Shown: positions 18,473 through 27,576 of the stretch, piece after piece
Layout of the letters: every line of letters begins with the position of its first letter
Numbering within the stretch: the first letter of the stretch is position 1
Source: Aquimarina agarilytica ZC1
GTDB lineage: Bacteria; Bacteroidota; Bacteroidia; Flavobacteriales; Flavobacteriaceae
Assembly: GCF_000255455.1 (NCBI RefSeq)
Contig: NZ_JH621254.1
Span: 78,660 to 142,659 of the forward strand
Reading direction: 5' to 3'
Length of the DNA stretch: 64,000 bases
Notes under the pieces: model-generated
What the model saw: the letters and a program-made list of their open reading frames with translations, nothing else
Told to the model about the DNA's origin: nothing
Database searches by the model: none
Translations under genes and position numbers: made by a program

Positions 18473-19450
18473 ATGATGATTACTGAGTTAGAAAACATAC
18501 AAGATTGCATTAGCAAATTGAGGAATCACCAAAGTATTTTAGACAAAAAAAATATTAGTGAAACTCATAAAAGTATTGGCAACTCAGTAGCAAGTAGTGT
18601 TTATTTTAGTAACGAATCAAAACAGCAACAGACAGCTATAAAAATTGGCGATGATACTGCTGCTATTCCTCAAGCCGATGGGAGTCATTTATTATTTGCG
18701 GCCGAGGGGATTATTGAAAATTTTTTAAATGCTGATCCTTGGTTTGCTGGCTATTCCGCAGTTATGGTAAATATAAGTGATATCTGTGCTATGGGAGGAT
18801 TGCCAATAGCGGTAACAGATACTATTTATTCAAAAAATGCCGAGGATAGCGTTCAAATTTGGGAAGGAATGCTTGCCGCTTCTGAAAAATATGGAGTACC
18901 CATTGTTGGCGGACACACTTGTTATCATTCCCAAAACAAAGCATTAAGTGTATCCGTTATGGGAAAAGCAACTCAAAACCTATTGACAAGTTTTGATGCA
19001 AAACCTAACGAAAAACTATTATTAGCCATTGATCAAAATGGGGCTTATTACAAAGAATATCCTTTTTGGAATGCCAGTACCACTAGTAATGCCAAAAAAC
19101 TTCAAGAAATAGTAAGGCTCCCACATCAAATAGCCAATAAAAACTTGAGTAATGTATGTAAGGATGTCAGCATGGGCGGCGTTATTGGAACCATCTACAT
19201 GCTTATGAATACATCAAACATAGGGGTAGAAATAAATCTAGAAAGCATTACCAAACCAGATAGCGTATTATGGGAAAAATGGTTAGTTAGCTTTCCTAGT
19301 TATGGGTATTTATTTAGCTGTAGCGAAGAAAATGTAGCTGAAATTCAATCCATTTTTTCCAAAAAAGGAATCAATTGTGATGCTATTGGAACCATTACAT
19401 CGCAAAAAGAACTGATTATAAATTATAAAGAACAAAAAATAAAATTTTAG
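18473..19450 (+). CDS. Nit1C AIR-synthase/selenophosphate-synthetase-like protein (Sll0787 family)
   Basis: A 325-residue PurM-superfamily ATP-binding protein (NitF position). GDDTAAIP at about 59-66 is the phosphate/Mg-binding segment. It is followed by FAAEGIIENFL, MVNISDICAMGG and PIVGGHTC, which correspond to the conserved PurM/SelD/ThiL core. This family phosphorylates or activates substrates with ATP. The substrate here is unknown. Two consecutive ATG codons mark the start. Confidence 0.86.
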   Translation: MMITELENIQDCISKLRNHQSILDKKNISETHKSIGNSVASSVYFSNESKQQQTAIKIGDDTAAIPQADGSHLLFAAEGIIENFLNADPWFAGYSAVMVNISDICAMGGLPIAVTDTIYSKNAEDSVQIWEGMLAASEKYGVPIVGGHTCYHSQNKALSVSVMGKATQNLLTSFDAKPNEKLLLAIDQNGAYYKEYPFWNASTTSNAKKLQEIVRLPHQIANKNLSNVCKDVSMGGVIGTIYMLMNTSNIGVEINLESITKPDSVLWEKWLVSFPSYGYLFSCSEENVAEIQSIFSKKGINCDAIGTITSQKELIINYKEQKIKF

Positions 19451-19453
19451 TAC

Positions 19454-19732
19454 ATGCCAGTAACTTACGTAAATATAGAATGGCCCGATAATAAAACAGA
19501 TCAAGTTTATTCTCCATCAAGTATTGTAGAAGACTATTTTTCATCGGGACAAGAAATTACAGTCGAGGAATTTCTAAGTACATGTAACACTGCCTTAAAT
19601 GAAGCTAGTGAACGAGTACGCCAAAAGTATGGTTATGCCTGTACTTCTGCGCAAGCAGAATCACATCGAATAAATGAATTGTGTCAAACTTATGAACATT
19701 CAAAAAAAGTAAAAATTGTATCAATTAAATAG
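19454..19732 (+). CDS. Nit1C small protein, MSMEG_0570 family
   Basis: A 92-residue protein of the MSMEG_0570 nitrogen-response family (NitG position). It begins with PVTYVNIEWPDN, carries YSPSSIVEDYFSSG and ends in a helical region with conserved SERVRQKYGYACTSA. It has no catalytic motif and may be a partner or carrier for its neighbours. It is 3 bp after the previous stop and 7 bp before the next start. Confidence 0.85.
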   Translation: MPVTYVNIEWPDNKTDQVYSPSSIVEDYFSSGQEITVEEFLSTCNTALNEASERVRQKYGYACTSAQAESHRINELCQTYEHSKKVKIVSIK

Positions 19733-19739
19733 AAAAAGT

Positions 19740-21008
19740 ATGAATCACTATCAAGTTATTGTTGTTGGAGGGGGTCAAGCAGGCTTGTCGGCAAGTTATT
19801 GTTTAAAAAAGGAAAATATAAATCACTTGGTATTAGACCGAGGAGAAATTGGAGACTCTTGGGGCAAACGCAGGTGGGATTCTTTCTGTTTAGTAACTCC
19901 TAATTGGCAATGCAGATTGCCTGGCTTTGACTATGATGGAAATGATCCAAAAGGCTTTATGGTTAAAGATGAAATTGTTGACTACGTAAAACGCTATGCT
20001 GAATCTTTTAATCCTCCAATTAAAGGCAATGTAGAGGTTCATAAAGTATATAAAAAAGGTACAAATAGCGTTTTTAATGTAGATACTTCCATTGGTAATT
20101 TTACAGCCGACAAAGTGATTATTGCCACTGGTGCTTACCATATTCCTAACATTTTACCAATGTCCAAAGGCTTTGATGATAGTATTACCCAAATTCATTC
20201 GGCAGACTATAAAAACCCTGAACAATTCTCCGAAGGCGCAACACTTGTTGTAGGTTCTGGACAATCGGGAGCTCAAATTGCCGAAGATTTGCATATTGCA
20301 GGTAAAAAAGTATATTTAAGTGTGGGGACTGCTCCTAGAGCTCCACGTACTTATCGAGGAAAAGATGCTGTAGAATGGTTAGAAGATATGGGGTATTACG
20401 ATCAGCCTATTGAAATGCACCCCGATCCAGAAGAAGCTCGACATAAAACCAATCATTACCTTACGGGAAGAGACGGTGGACGTGATATTGATTTACGTAA
20501 ACTAGCTTCGGAAGGAGTACAATTACGAGGACAAATTGGTCCCGTTGAAAATGGTAGTATTTCTTTCAACAATGATTTAAAGGAAAATTTAGATGCTGCT
20601 GATGCTACTTATGAGCGTATTCAAAATAATATTGATAAATATATTGAAATCAATAATATTGAAGCTCCAGAACCAACACGTTATGAGGCTATGTGGGAGC
20701 CAAATATTGACAACGAAGCTCCTATAGATTACAAAGCCGAAGGTATAAAATCCGTAATTTGGTGTACTGGCTTTAAGGTCGATTTTAAATGGGTAGATTT
20801 CCCTAAAGTATATGACCAAAGAGGTTACCCTACTTACAAACGTGGTGTTACCGAAGAATCTGGCTTGTACTTTATTGGATTACCTTGGTTACACACATGG
20901 GGCTCTGGTCGATTTTCACATGTAGCACAGGATGCCGAATACATTAGCAATCACATTGTAAGTGCTTTTAATGATGAAATTGTAGAAACTTGTTTGACAA
21001 AAAAGTAA
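19740..21008 (+). CDS. Nit1C flavin-dependent oxidoreductase, MSMEG_0569 family
   Basis: A 422-residue two-dinucleotide-binding-domain flavoprotein (NitH position) related to flavin monooxygenases. The FAD motif VVGGGQAGLSAS is at the N-terminus, and a second Rossmann motif VVGSGQSGAQIAEDL for NAD(P)H is mid-protein. The flavin-linked ending LYFIGLPWLHTWGSGRFSHVA is also present. I chose the ATG at 19740; the frame opens at 19716 but that would overlap the previous gene and add a non-family leader. A terminator follows, so this is the last gene of the operon. Confidence 0.9.
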   Translation: MNHYQVIVVGGGQAGLSASYCLKKENINHLVLDRGEIGDSWGKRRWDSFCLVTPNWQCRLPGFDYDGNDPKGFMVKDEIVDYVKRYAESFNPPIKGNVEVHKVYKKGTNSVFNVDTSIGNFTADKVIIATGAYHIPNILPMSKGFDDSITQIHSADYKNPEQFSEGATLVVGSGQSGAQIAEDLHIAGKKVYLSVGTAPRAPRTYRGKDAVEWLEDMGYYDQPIEMHPDPEEARHKTNHYLTGRDGGRDIDLRKLASEGVQLRGQIGPVENGSISFNNDLKENLDAADATYERIQNNIDKYIEINNIEAPEPTRYEAMWEPNIDNEAPIDYKAEGIKSVIWCTGFKVDFKWVDFPKVYDQRGYPTYKRGVTEESGLYFIGLPWLHTWGSGRFSHVAQDAEYISNHIVSAFNDEIVETCLTKK

Positions 21009-21030
21009 TCTTTTATAATTAATAAATTCA

Positions 21031-21069
21031 AAATTGGGTGAAATTATGTAATATAGTTTTACCCAATTT
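21031..21069 (+). terminator. Terminator of the Nit1C operon
   Basis: 13-bp arms (21031-21043 and 21057-21069) pair with one wobble around a 13-nt loop and start 22 bp after the flavoprotein stop. The following T-run is short, so strength is uncertain. Confidence 0.65.
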
Positions 21070-21165
21070 GTTTATGAGTTACAATTTAATGTTTTTTTGA
21101 TTTCAGCTTCAAATACCTTAATTTGTAGAATAAAATTAATCACAAATTAATTTAAATTTTATAAA

Positions 21166-21633
21166 ATGAAGAAGAAATTAACCTTTGTAAATCATCATAT
21201 ACTTACATTATTTTTCACTTTAGGAATATTGATTACTGCATGTTCTAGTGATGATAGTTCTAATGACCCTAATTCGAATAATCCTGACGCCTCTTGCCCA
21301 ACTAATATTGCAACAATTCCAACGGATTTCTTAAAAACCTACACAGGAAAATTAATCACTCCAAATGTGAATACTGAGTCTGGCACACTAAACCTTACTA
21401 TATCGGAATCAGGATCTAATTGCCAAGAATATACTATTAATTTCAGTGATAATATTCCTCCATTAACAGGAATAAAATTTGTGGATATAACTAAAGATGA
21501 ACGTTCTTTTATTTATAATAATACCGATGATAAGATTATAATCACTTTAGAACTTGATCAAGAAAATAATCGTCAAGTTCTTGGTATCTTTAAATCAAGT
21601 GATCCCATAATTAGCTTCGGAAGTAATAAATAA
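21166..21633 (+). CDS. Hypothetical lipoprotein
   Basis: A 155-residue protein with a hydrophobic leader ending in a lipobox (ITACSSDD), which predicts outer-membrane export because of the Ser/Asp-rich residues after the Cys. The mature part has two cysteines (SCPTN and NCQEY) that may form a disulfide, and beta-strand-like alternation. I do not recognise a family. It is convergent with the di-haem peroxidase gene. Confidence 0.65.
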   Translation: MKKKLTFVNHHILTLFFTLGILITACSSDDSSNDPNSNNPDASCPTNIATIPTDFLKTYTGKLITPNVNTESGTLNLTISESGSNCQEYTINFSDNIPPLTGIKFVDITKDERSFIYNNTDDKIIITLELDQENNRQVLGIFKSSDPIISFGSNK

Positions 21634-21708
21634 AATTTAATAGGTAATCAATTAGTACAATTTTATACGTTTTATATTCGTCGTAGTACCATTTGGTCTA
21701 ATATAGAC

Positions 21709-22947
21709 CTACAAAAATGGATCACTCCATTTTTCATTAGTATATACATCCGATCCCGAAAGCGTTTTTATAAAAGCCTCTAAAGCTAACATTTGATCAT
21801 CTGATAAATTTAAACGTTGCCCATTTTCTCCTGGTCCACCTCGTAATCTTCTATCCAAATCAGTATTCCCAGTTGGATCAATAGCATTATAATGTTCTAA
21901 AACTTGACGCATAGTTGTTTTACTAGCATCGTGCATTAATGCACCATTTAATGTTCCCGATGCATTAAAAATATCGCGCAACGTAGGAGCTCTTGTTACA
22001 CTAACATCTATTTCATTGGTACCAAAAACACCAATTACACCATTATTTCTCGAATTAGGATCAATATCAAATTCTGGAACTCGATGACAACCAGCACAGC
22101 CTACTCCTCCCATATTAGGCGGTGATAAAAATAATTGTTTTCCTAAATTTTCTTGTGTGGTAAAATTTGAAAAGTCCTGCCCTTCATTTACCGCATTTGC
22201 CCTTCCTCTATCATATTTTGAATCAAAGGATTGGATACTCCTTATAAACTGCGCTAATGATTCTTGAATTCTATTTTCTGTAATTACCATATCACCATAC
22301 GCAAAATTGACTAACTCTTGATAATAATCTAATGCATTTAGCTTAAGTATCAAATCATTCAAAGAAGGAGCTCCATCCAGTCCACTAAACCCCATTTCTA
22401 AATGATCTTGAATAGGTTGCGTGGTTTGACCTTCTAAACTTACAGCACGTTCATCCCAAAAAAAGCGAACTTCATCAGAAAATCGAGTGTTAATTAAACG
22501 CATACTGTGTCTACCAGTTGTACCATTCACTCCTTGGCTTACTATATCTGTATCCCCAAAGGCAAAAGCTTGTTTATGACAAGAAGCACAGGAAATAGTA
22601 TTGTTTGAAGATAATTTTTTATCATAAAATAATACCCGGCCTAATGTTGCCTTTGCATTAGTGATTTCATTATCACCAGTATTATCCTTTATTATATAAT
22701 TAGGAACAATTTGGTTCTCATAATTCTGTAAACGTTCTAAATTCAATGTTTCATTAAAATAATTACTCAAAATACTTACTGGATCTTCATTACCTAGTAC
22801 AACATTCCCGTCATCATTTTCTGTAGACTGGTTATTAACGGTCGTTAATTCACTCTCATCAGAGGTACACGATATCATGCCAAATAGGATAGCAAATGAA
22901 CTAATTAAAATAGTAATGTTATTATATTTTCTACTTTTATTTTGCAT
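21709..22947 (-). CDS. Di-haem cytochrome c peroxidase-family lipoprotein
   Basis: A 412-residue periplasmic or surface lipoprotein (lipobox ending in C27). Two c-type haem sites are visible: CASCH (C120, C123, H124) and CAGCH (C284, C287, H288). Flanking family motifs include LGRVLFYDKKLS, FWDERA and TRAPTLRDIF. Members reduce H2O2 with electrons from cytochromes, or act in MauG-like oxidations. The sequence fits the broad CCP family; a specific role cannot be assigned. It lies on its own transcript. Confidence 0.88.
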   Translation of the reverse strand: MQNKSRKYNNITILISSFAILFGMISCTSDESELTTVNNQSTENDDGNVVLGNEDPVSILSNYFNETLNLERLQNYENQIVPNYIIKDNTGDNEITNAKATLGRVLFYDKKLSSNNTISCASCHKQAFAFGDTDIVSQGVNGTTGRHSMRLINTRFSDEVRFFWDERAVSLEGQTTQPIQDHLEMGFSGLDGAPSLNDLILKLNALDYYQELVNFAYGDMVITENRIQESLAQFIRSIQSFDSKYDRGRANAVNEGQDFSNFTTQENLGKQLFLSPPNMGGVGCAGCHRVPEFDIDPNSRNNGVIGVFGTNEIDVSVTRAPTLRDIFNASGTLNGALMHDASKTTMRQVLEHYNAIDPTGNTDLDRRLRGGPGENGQRLNLSDDQMLALEAFIKTLSGSDVYTNEKWSDPFL

Positions 22948-23086
22948 AGTTAAATGGTTAATGGGTTAGTAAATACATACAAATACAATATGTTTCTTTG
23001 CCTTTTTAGACTATAAGTGAGCACAAAGGTTTAATTTAATTAATATTTATTTAACAAGTTAATTCTTACTAATAAAATACATAATA

Positions 23087-23124
23087 TTATGGAAATAATC
23101 CACATTATTGGATTATTTCCATAA
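23087..23124. promoter_or_regulatory. Large palindrome (operator-like) before umuC
   Basis: A perfect 16-bp inverted repeat, TTATGGAAATAATCCA at 23087-23102 and its complement at 23109-23124, with a 6-nt centre. It ends 9 bp before the umuC ATG and overlaps the -7 box, as a repressor operator would. It could also form a hairpin. Confidence 0.75.
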
Positions 23125-23129
23125 ATTTG
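23122..23129 (+). promoter_or_regulatory. -7 promoter box for umuC-umuD
   Basis: TAAATTTG is a full match to TAnnTTTG. Only four bases separate it from the umuC ATG at 23134, so transcription would begin at or next to the start codon, giving a leaderless mRNA. Confidence 0.55.
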
Positions 23130-23133
23130 CGAT

Positions 23134-24384
23134 ATGTTTGCTTTAATTGATTGTAATAATTTTTATGCGAGTTGCGAGCGGATATTCAAACCTTCGCTTA
23201 TTAAAAAACCTATTGTTGTACTTTCCAACAATGACGGCTGCATTATAGCGCGTAGTGATGAAGCCAAAGCTTTCGTTCCCATGGGAGCTTCTACCCATAA
23301 ATATGAAGAAGTATTTAAGCAGCATAATATTCATGTTTTTTCGTCCAATTATGCACTTTATGGAGATATCAGTCAGCGTATTATGACAATTATTGAAAAG
23401 TATAGCCCTGATATAGAAGTATACTCTATTGATGAAGCTTTTGTTCAATTTATAGGCTATGACAATTACGATTTGGGTGCCTATTGTTTACAATTAAAAA
23501 ATGAAGTCTTTCAAAATTTAGGAATGCCCATTAGTATAGGTGTTGCTCCAACTAAGGCCTTAGCTAAAATAGCCAATAAAATTGCTAAAAAATTCAAAAA
23601 TCAAACTCAAGAAGTATATGTGATAAACACCGAAGAAAAACGTATAAAAGCTTTAAAATGGACAAAAATTGAAGCTGTTTGGGGTATTGGAGCAGCTATT
23701 AGTACTCGTTTAAAATTGAAAAATATTAATTATGCTTATGAGTTTACACAACTCCCAAAAGATTACATTCAAAAGGAATTTAGCATTGTTGGATTACGTT
23801 TGTTTAAAGATTTATGTGGTGAACCTACACTACAATTAGATGAGATAAAGAATAAAAAAGCTATTGCAACTACACGTACTTTAAAAATTATTTCAAAAGA
23901 CTGGGAACTCATTAAAGAGCGTATTGTAACTTTTGCTATTACTTGCGCCGAAAAATTACGAAGACAAAATTCTGTGGCTAACGTGGTTTATGTATTTATT
24001 AAAACCAATAAAAAGCGTACGCATTTAAAACAGTATTCCAATAGTATTGCGCTTAATTTGCCTTATGCAAGTGATTCTAATATTACAATATCTCAATATG
24101 CTATTAAAGCCTTGCAACATATTTATAAATCGGGTTATTATTATAAAAAAGTAGGAGTTATCATTATGGGAATTACTCCTAATACAAACAGACAATTAAA
24201 CTTATTTAGTAGCGAAGATACACGACACATTGCATTAATGAAATCTATAGATGCCATGAATCAAAAATACAATGAGCCTATACGCTTGGCTTCGCAAGAC
24301 TTGGGAAAAAAGTGGAAAATGAAACAAGAACGCCTTTCACCTTCTTATACTACAAATTGGGATGATATTTTAACCGTAAAATGA
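23134..24384 (+). CDS. umuC: Y-family translesion DNA polymerase V subunit UmuC
   Basis: Error-prone polymerase for bypass of DNA lesions. The Y-family catalytic motifs are present: [18 protein letters not shown] (first Asp, D6) and YSIDEAF (second acidic pair, near residue 104). NDGCIIARS is the fingers motif, the [19 protein letters not shown] helix-hairpin region follows, and the C-terminal little finger and DUF4113-like tail ([14 protein letters not shown]) complete the 416-residue protein. It overlaps umuD by 4 bp; here umuC is first, the reverse of the E. coli order. Confidence 0.93.
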   Translation: MFALIDCNNFYASCERIFKPSLIKKPIVVLSNNDGCIIARSDEAKAFVPMGASTHKYEEVFKQHNIHVFSSNYALYGDISQRIMTIIEKYSPDIEVYSIDEAFVQFIGYDNYDLGAYCLQLKNEVFQNLGMPISIGVAPTKALAKIANKIAKKFKNQTQEVYVINTEEKRIKALKWTKIEAVWGIGAAISTRLKLKNINYAYEFTQLPKDYIQKEFSIVGLRLFKDLCGEPTLQLDEIKNKKAIATTRTLKIISKDWELIKERIVTFAITCAEKLRRQNSVANVVYVFIKTNKKRTHLKQYSNSIALNLPYASDSNITISQYAIKALQHIYKSGYYYKKVGVIIMGITPNTNRQLNLFSSEDTRHIALMKSIDAMNQKYNEPIRLASQDLGKKWKMKQERLSPSYTTNWDDILTVK

Positions 24385-24803
24385 GAGTCACATTATATCA
24401 ACCTCAAAAAGGAAAACAACAAAAAATCACTTTTGTTGATACAGGTATTTCTGCTGGTTTCCCCTCTCCTGCCGAGGATTTTACTCAAAAAAAATTGAGT
24501 CTTGATGACAAATTAATCCAAAATAAAGAAGCCACTTTTTATGCTCGAGTCCAAGGAGTTTCTATGATCAACGCAGGCTTGGATGATGGGGATTTATTGG
24601 TTATTGATCGGAGCATTCCTCCAAAAAACAATCATATTGCTGTTTGTTATTTAAACAATGAGTTTACCGTAAAAAGGCTAGCTATAGAAAATAAAAAAGT
24701 GACACTTATTCCTGAAAATGAAGACTATGAAAAAATTGAAATCTCCGAAGGAAGCGAACTTATTATTTGGGGTATTGTTACTTATGTAATAAAAAAGGTG
24801 TAG
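24381..24803 (+). CDS. umuD: UmuD-like S24 peptidase, self-cleaving polymerase subunit
   Basis: A 140-residue protein of the LexA/UmuD S24 family. The predicted cleavage site is A25-G26 (GISAGFPSP), with catalytic S61 (GVSM) and K98 (FTVKRL). All are shifted by one from E. coli UmuD (C24-G25, S60, K97). There is no DNA-binding N-terminal domain, so this is UmuD rather than LexA. It is translationally coupled to umuC through ATGA. Confidence 0.92.
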   Translation: MRVTLYQPQKGKQQKITFVDTGISAGFPSPAEDFTQKKLSLDDKLIQNKEATFYARVQGVSMINAGLDDGDLLVIDRSIPPKNNHIAVCYLNNEFTVKRLAIENKKVTLIPENEDYEKIEISEGSELIIWGIVTYVIKKV

Positions 24804-24809
24804 ACTTGC

Positions 24810-25484
24810 TTACGCATCATCCGATTCTTTTTGATCGTGATAACGCTTAATAATACGCTCATGACTCTTTAGCACCTTACAAACCCAATCATAGCGTTTT
24901 TCCAAAACCTCTTGCGGAGTCAATCTCCAATTGGTAGTAGATTTTCGTAATTCTTGAGTTACATGTTGTAAAATAATAGCAGCACAAACCGAAATATTTA
25001 AACTTTCGGTAAAACCAAACATAGGAATCTTTAGTTGTACATCCGATTGATCTAGTACATAATCACTTAAGCCAGTATCTTCCTTTCCAAAAAAGAATAC
25101 AGCAGGTTTTGAAATATCAAAATCAACTAATGTCACACAATTACTACCATGTGGTGATGTAGCCACTATTTGGTAGCCTTTTTCTTTTAAAGAACTTACA
25201 CAAGCTTTGGTTGAATGGTATCGATAAATATCGACCCATTTTTGAGCTCCCATAGCTATTTCGCGATCAATTTTTCGCACATTACGTTCTTCAATTACAT
25301 GAACATCTTGTACTCCAAACACATCACAACTACGCATAACTGCACTTGTATTATGTAACTGGTATACATCCTCAATGGCAACCGTAAAATGCCGAGTACG
25401 CTCACTAAGTACACGGTGATTATTTTGTTGGCGTCTTTCTGTTAAAAAACTTTCAAGATAAGCTATTAATTCTTCTGTATACAT
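24810..25484 (-). CDS. trmH: SPOUT-family tRNA/rRNA 2'-O-methyltransferase (TrmH-like)
   Basis: A 224-residue SpoU/TrmH protein. It has the NTSAVMRSCDVFGV motif 1 (Asn and Arg of the catalytic site), FFFGKEDTGLSD motif 2 and the knot-forming IPMFGFTESLNISVCAAIIL motif 3. The long C-terminal helix and MGAQKWVDI resemble TrmH, which methylates G18 of tRNA. Other SpoU paralogues modify rRNA, so the exact target is inferred. Its stop lies 6 bp from the umuD stop (convergent). Confidence 0.85.
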   Translation of the reverse strand: MYTEELIAYLESFLTERRQQNNHRVLSERTRHFTVAIEDVYQLHNTSAVMRSCDVFGVQDVHVIEERNVRKIDREIAMGAQKWVDIYRYHSTKACVSSLKEKGYQIVATSPHGSNCVTLVDFDISKPAVFFFGKEDTGLSDYVLDQSDVQLKIPMFGFTESLNISVCAAIILQHVTQELRKSTTNWRLTPQEVLEKRYDWVCKVLKSHERIIKRYHDQKESDDA

Positions 25485-25490
25485 TAAAGC

Positions 25491-26054
25491 TTATTTTAAT
25501 GGTATTTTTACACCATTTTTAAGCCTAACTAAAAAAGCTTTATCAAATTTTGTAGTCGCATGTATTTTTCTAGCATATGCTTTTGCTTCAGAAAGGGTAC
25601 TAAATTTTCCAGAAAAATAACGATAAAAACCATCCTCCATTTTAGTATAAAATACAGGGCTATTTTGAAAAAAACCTTCTTTAATATTCACTTTTGAAGC
25701 TGCTAGCTGTACACTAAAAAAATCTTTATCTAATCTGTTTTCTATAGCTAAAAGCTGAAGTCCTTTTTTTTCAACAGCAACTACTGCTTTTTCTTTTTTC
25801 GCTTCGATTAATGCAGGCTTTTCTTTCGGGGCTTCGTTTAACTTTGGAGTTACTGCTGTTTTATTAGATGTTGATCTTTTAATTTCTTCTTTTGCTGAAG
25901 TCTCTTTTTTGGGAATCTTTTTTTCAAGCGTATCCTTTTTTAGGGTTCTCCTTAAAATAGAAGCATTCACCAGTAAAGGATCAGTATTTGCTAATTGACT
26001 AAAAGATGTTAAACTAGTCACAAAAGCTAACGTTACTAAAATAATCTTTTTCAT
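25491..26054 (-). CDS. Secreted SPOR-domain protein
   Basis: A 187-residue protein from the ATG at 26054 (MKKIILVTLAFVTSLTSFS), which has a clean Sec signal peptide; the frame continues upstream to 26102 but without a signal. A Lys/Glu/Ala-rich linker (about 45-110) leads to a SPOR-like domain (about 115-187, FFSVQLAASK to YARKIH) predicted to bind denuded peptidoglycan glycan strands. A role in division or cell-wall turnover is probable but not specific. Confidence 0.75.
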   Translation of the reverse strand: MKKIILVTLAFVTSLTSFSQLANTDPLLVNASILRRTLKKDTLEKKIPKKETSAKEEIKRSTSNKTAVTPKLNEAPKEKPALIEAKKEKAVVAVEKKGLQLLAIENRLDKDFFSVQLAASKVNIKEGFFQNSPVFYTKMEDGFYRYFSGKFSTLSEAKAYARKIHATTKFDKAFLVRLKNGVKIPLK

Positions 26055-26289
26055 AAAGCAGAATTTAAGCCGTAAATATACTACTATTCTGACAAAATTC
26101 AATAAACCCTATAATATACAATTTTAAAACTAAAAATTGAAACTGTAAAGAAAATAAAGGTAAGTAAATGGATAAAAAGTTGTCTAAAAAAGAATTCCAA
26201 AAAGATTAATTTTAACCCTAGTTAAAAATACATTTTACAACTAATAAAAAATTGATTCACAATTCAGGCTTAACCTCAAAAAACGATCA

Positions 26290-27120
26290 ATGTCATCAAT
26301 AGCATTAAAAAACTATAGTATTATTAAGTATTCCAATGGAAATAAGCATCAAACAGATGATTTAATTGCTATCGAAGAACCCTTGCAAATTGTACTTATA
26401 CATAGTGGAAAAGATCAAGAGGCTCCACTTACTATTACTATGCGTAGTCCTGGTAATGATTATGAATTGGCAATTGGTTTGCTTTACAGCGAAGGGATAA
26501 TTAGCACAATTGATGATATAGAACATATTAGGTACTGTAACAGCTCAAATGAAGAAAATCAAAAAAATAAGCTTAAAATCACGCTTAAACCAGAGGTTGT
26601 TGTTGATTTAGATCATATAAAACGTAACTTTTTAAGTAACTCCAGCTGTGGTTTGTGTGGCAAACAACTATTATCACAATTATGCGAAATACTACCTACA
26701 CAAACTTTTACTCGAAAAGTCCCTATTGATCTTATTTTAAAATTGCCTCAAATTTTAAAATCGGAACAATTACTCTTTAAACATACTGGAGGGATTCATG
26801 CTTGTGCTTTAGTAACTTCTAACGGAAGTTTACTCACCGTAAAAGAAGATATAGGGAGGCATAATGCTTTTGATAAGTTAATAGGATATCAACTCACAAA
26901 AAAAGAATCCTTTCAAAATACAATAGCAGTGTTAAGCGGCCGTATAGGCTATGAAATGGCTCAAAAAGCGGCAAAAGCAGGTATTCCAATTATTGTTGCT
27001 ATCGGCGCTCCTACTAGTTTGGCTATTGATATTGCACAACAAGCTGGAATTTGTTTAATTGGTTTTGTAAAAAGTACTAGCTTAAATATATATACTAATC
27101 CTGATTATATTGAAACTTGA
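26290..27120 (+). CDS. fdhD: Formate dehydrogenase accessory sulfurtransferase FdhD
   Basis: Sulfurtransferase that passes sulfur from IscS to the molybdenum cofactor of formate dehydrogenase-type enzymes. The functional loop SSCGLCG gives C120 and C123, one residue before the E. coli FdhD pair. TGGIHACAL, EDIGRHNAFDKLIG and SGRIGYEMAQKAAKAGIP are hallmark segments. No formate dehydrogenase or moco biosynthesis gene is within the window, so the client is elsewhere. Confidence 0.93.
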   Translation: MSSIALKNYSIIKYSNGNKHQTDDLIAIEEPLQIVLIHSGKDQEAPLTITMRSPGNDYELAIGLLYSEGIISTIDDIEHIRYCNSSNEENQKNKLKITLKPEVVVDLDHIKRNFLSNSSCGLCGKQLLSQLCEILPTQTFTRKVPIDLILKLPQILKSEQLLFKHTGGIHACALVTSNGSLLTVKEDIGRHNAFDKLIGYQLTKKESFQNTIAVLSGRIGYEMAQKAAKAGIPIIVAIGAPTSLAIDIAQQAGICLIGFVKSTSLNIYTNPDYIET

Positions 27121-27576
27121 CTTAAAACAAATTTGTAAAAAATAAAATTTATATTGCTATGTTATGATTATTAATTTCTTGCTCAAATTAGACTAAAGTT
27201 TTATTCCTTGTATAGATAGCATACATTCTTCTCAATTATTCCAGATTTCGATCCATTTGAAAACTAATAATTCAGTTTCATAATAAGGCAATATAAACCT
27301 AAATAAATATCATATAAAAATTGATAATCAACTTACATTTGAGTCACTCTATAAGTTTTTAAACCACACTTTGTCAAATAAACCAAAATTATTTTGTGCT
27401 ATATACTTGTAAATTAATTAATCATTGTCTCTCCCTGATAATATTCAACTAATCCAACCTATAACAAATGGTTTAAAAAGGCATACTTACTGATAAATAA
27501 ATCATTAGTCGTTTATAATATTTTCAAGCATTCATTAAAAAGACTATTTTCATGGAGCGCTAAAAAATAAATAATA
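27121..27576. other. 456-bp AT-rich intergenic region before xylB
   Basis: No gene, RNA or repeat was seen. One -7 box match, TACATTTG at 27334-27341, would leave a leader of about 230 nt. The length suggests a regulated promoter, but no operator was recognised and no xylose regulator gene is adjacent. Confidence 0.35.

Noticed and set aside
15039..21008. Nit1C cluster as part of a recently acquired island
   Set aside because: No integrase, tRNA, direct repeats or obvious codon shift is visible beside it. A phylogeny is needed before transfer can be claimed.
24381..24803. LexA repressor
   Set aside because: The protein has the S24 catalytic dyad but no N-terminal helix-turn-helix; it is UmuD.
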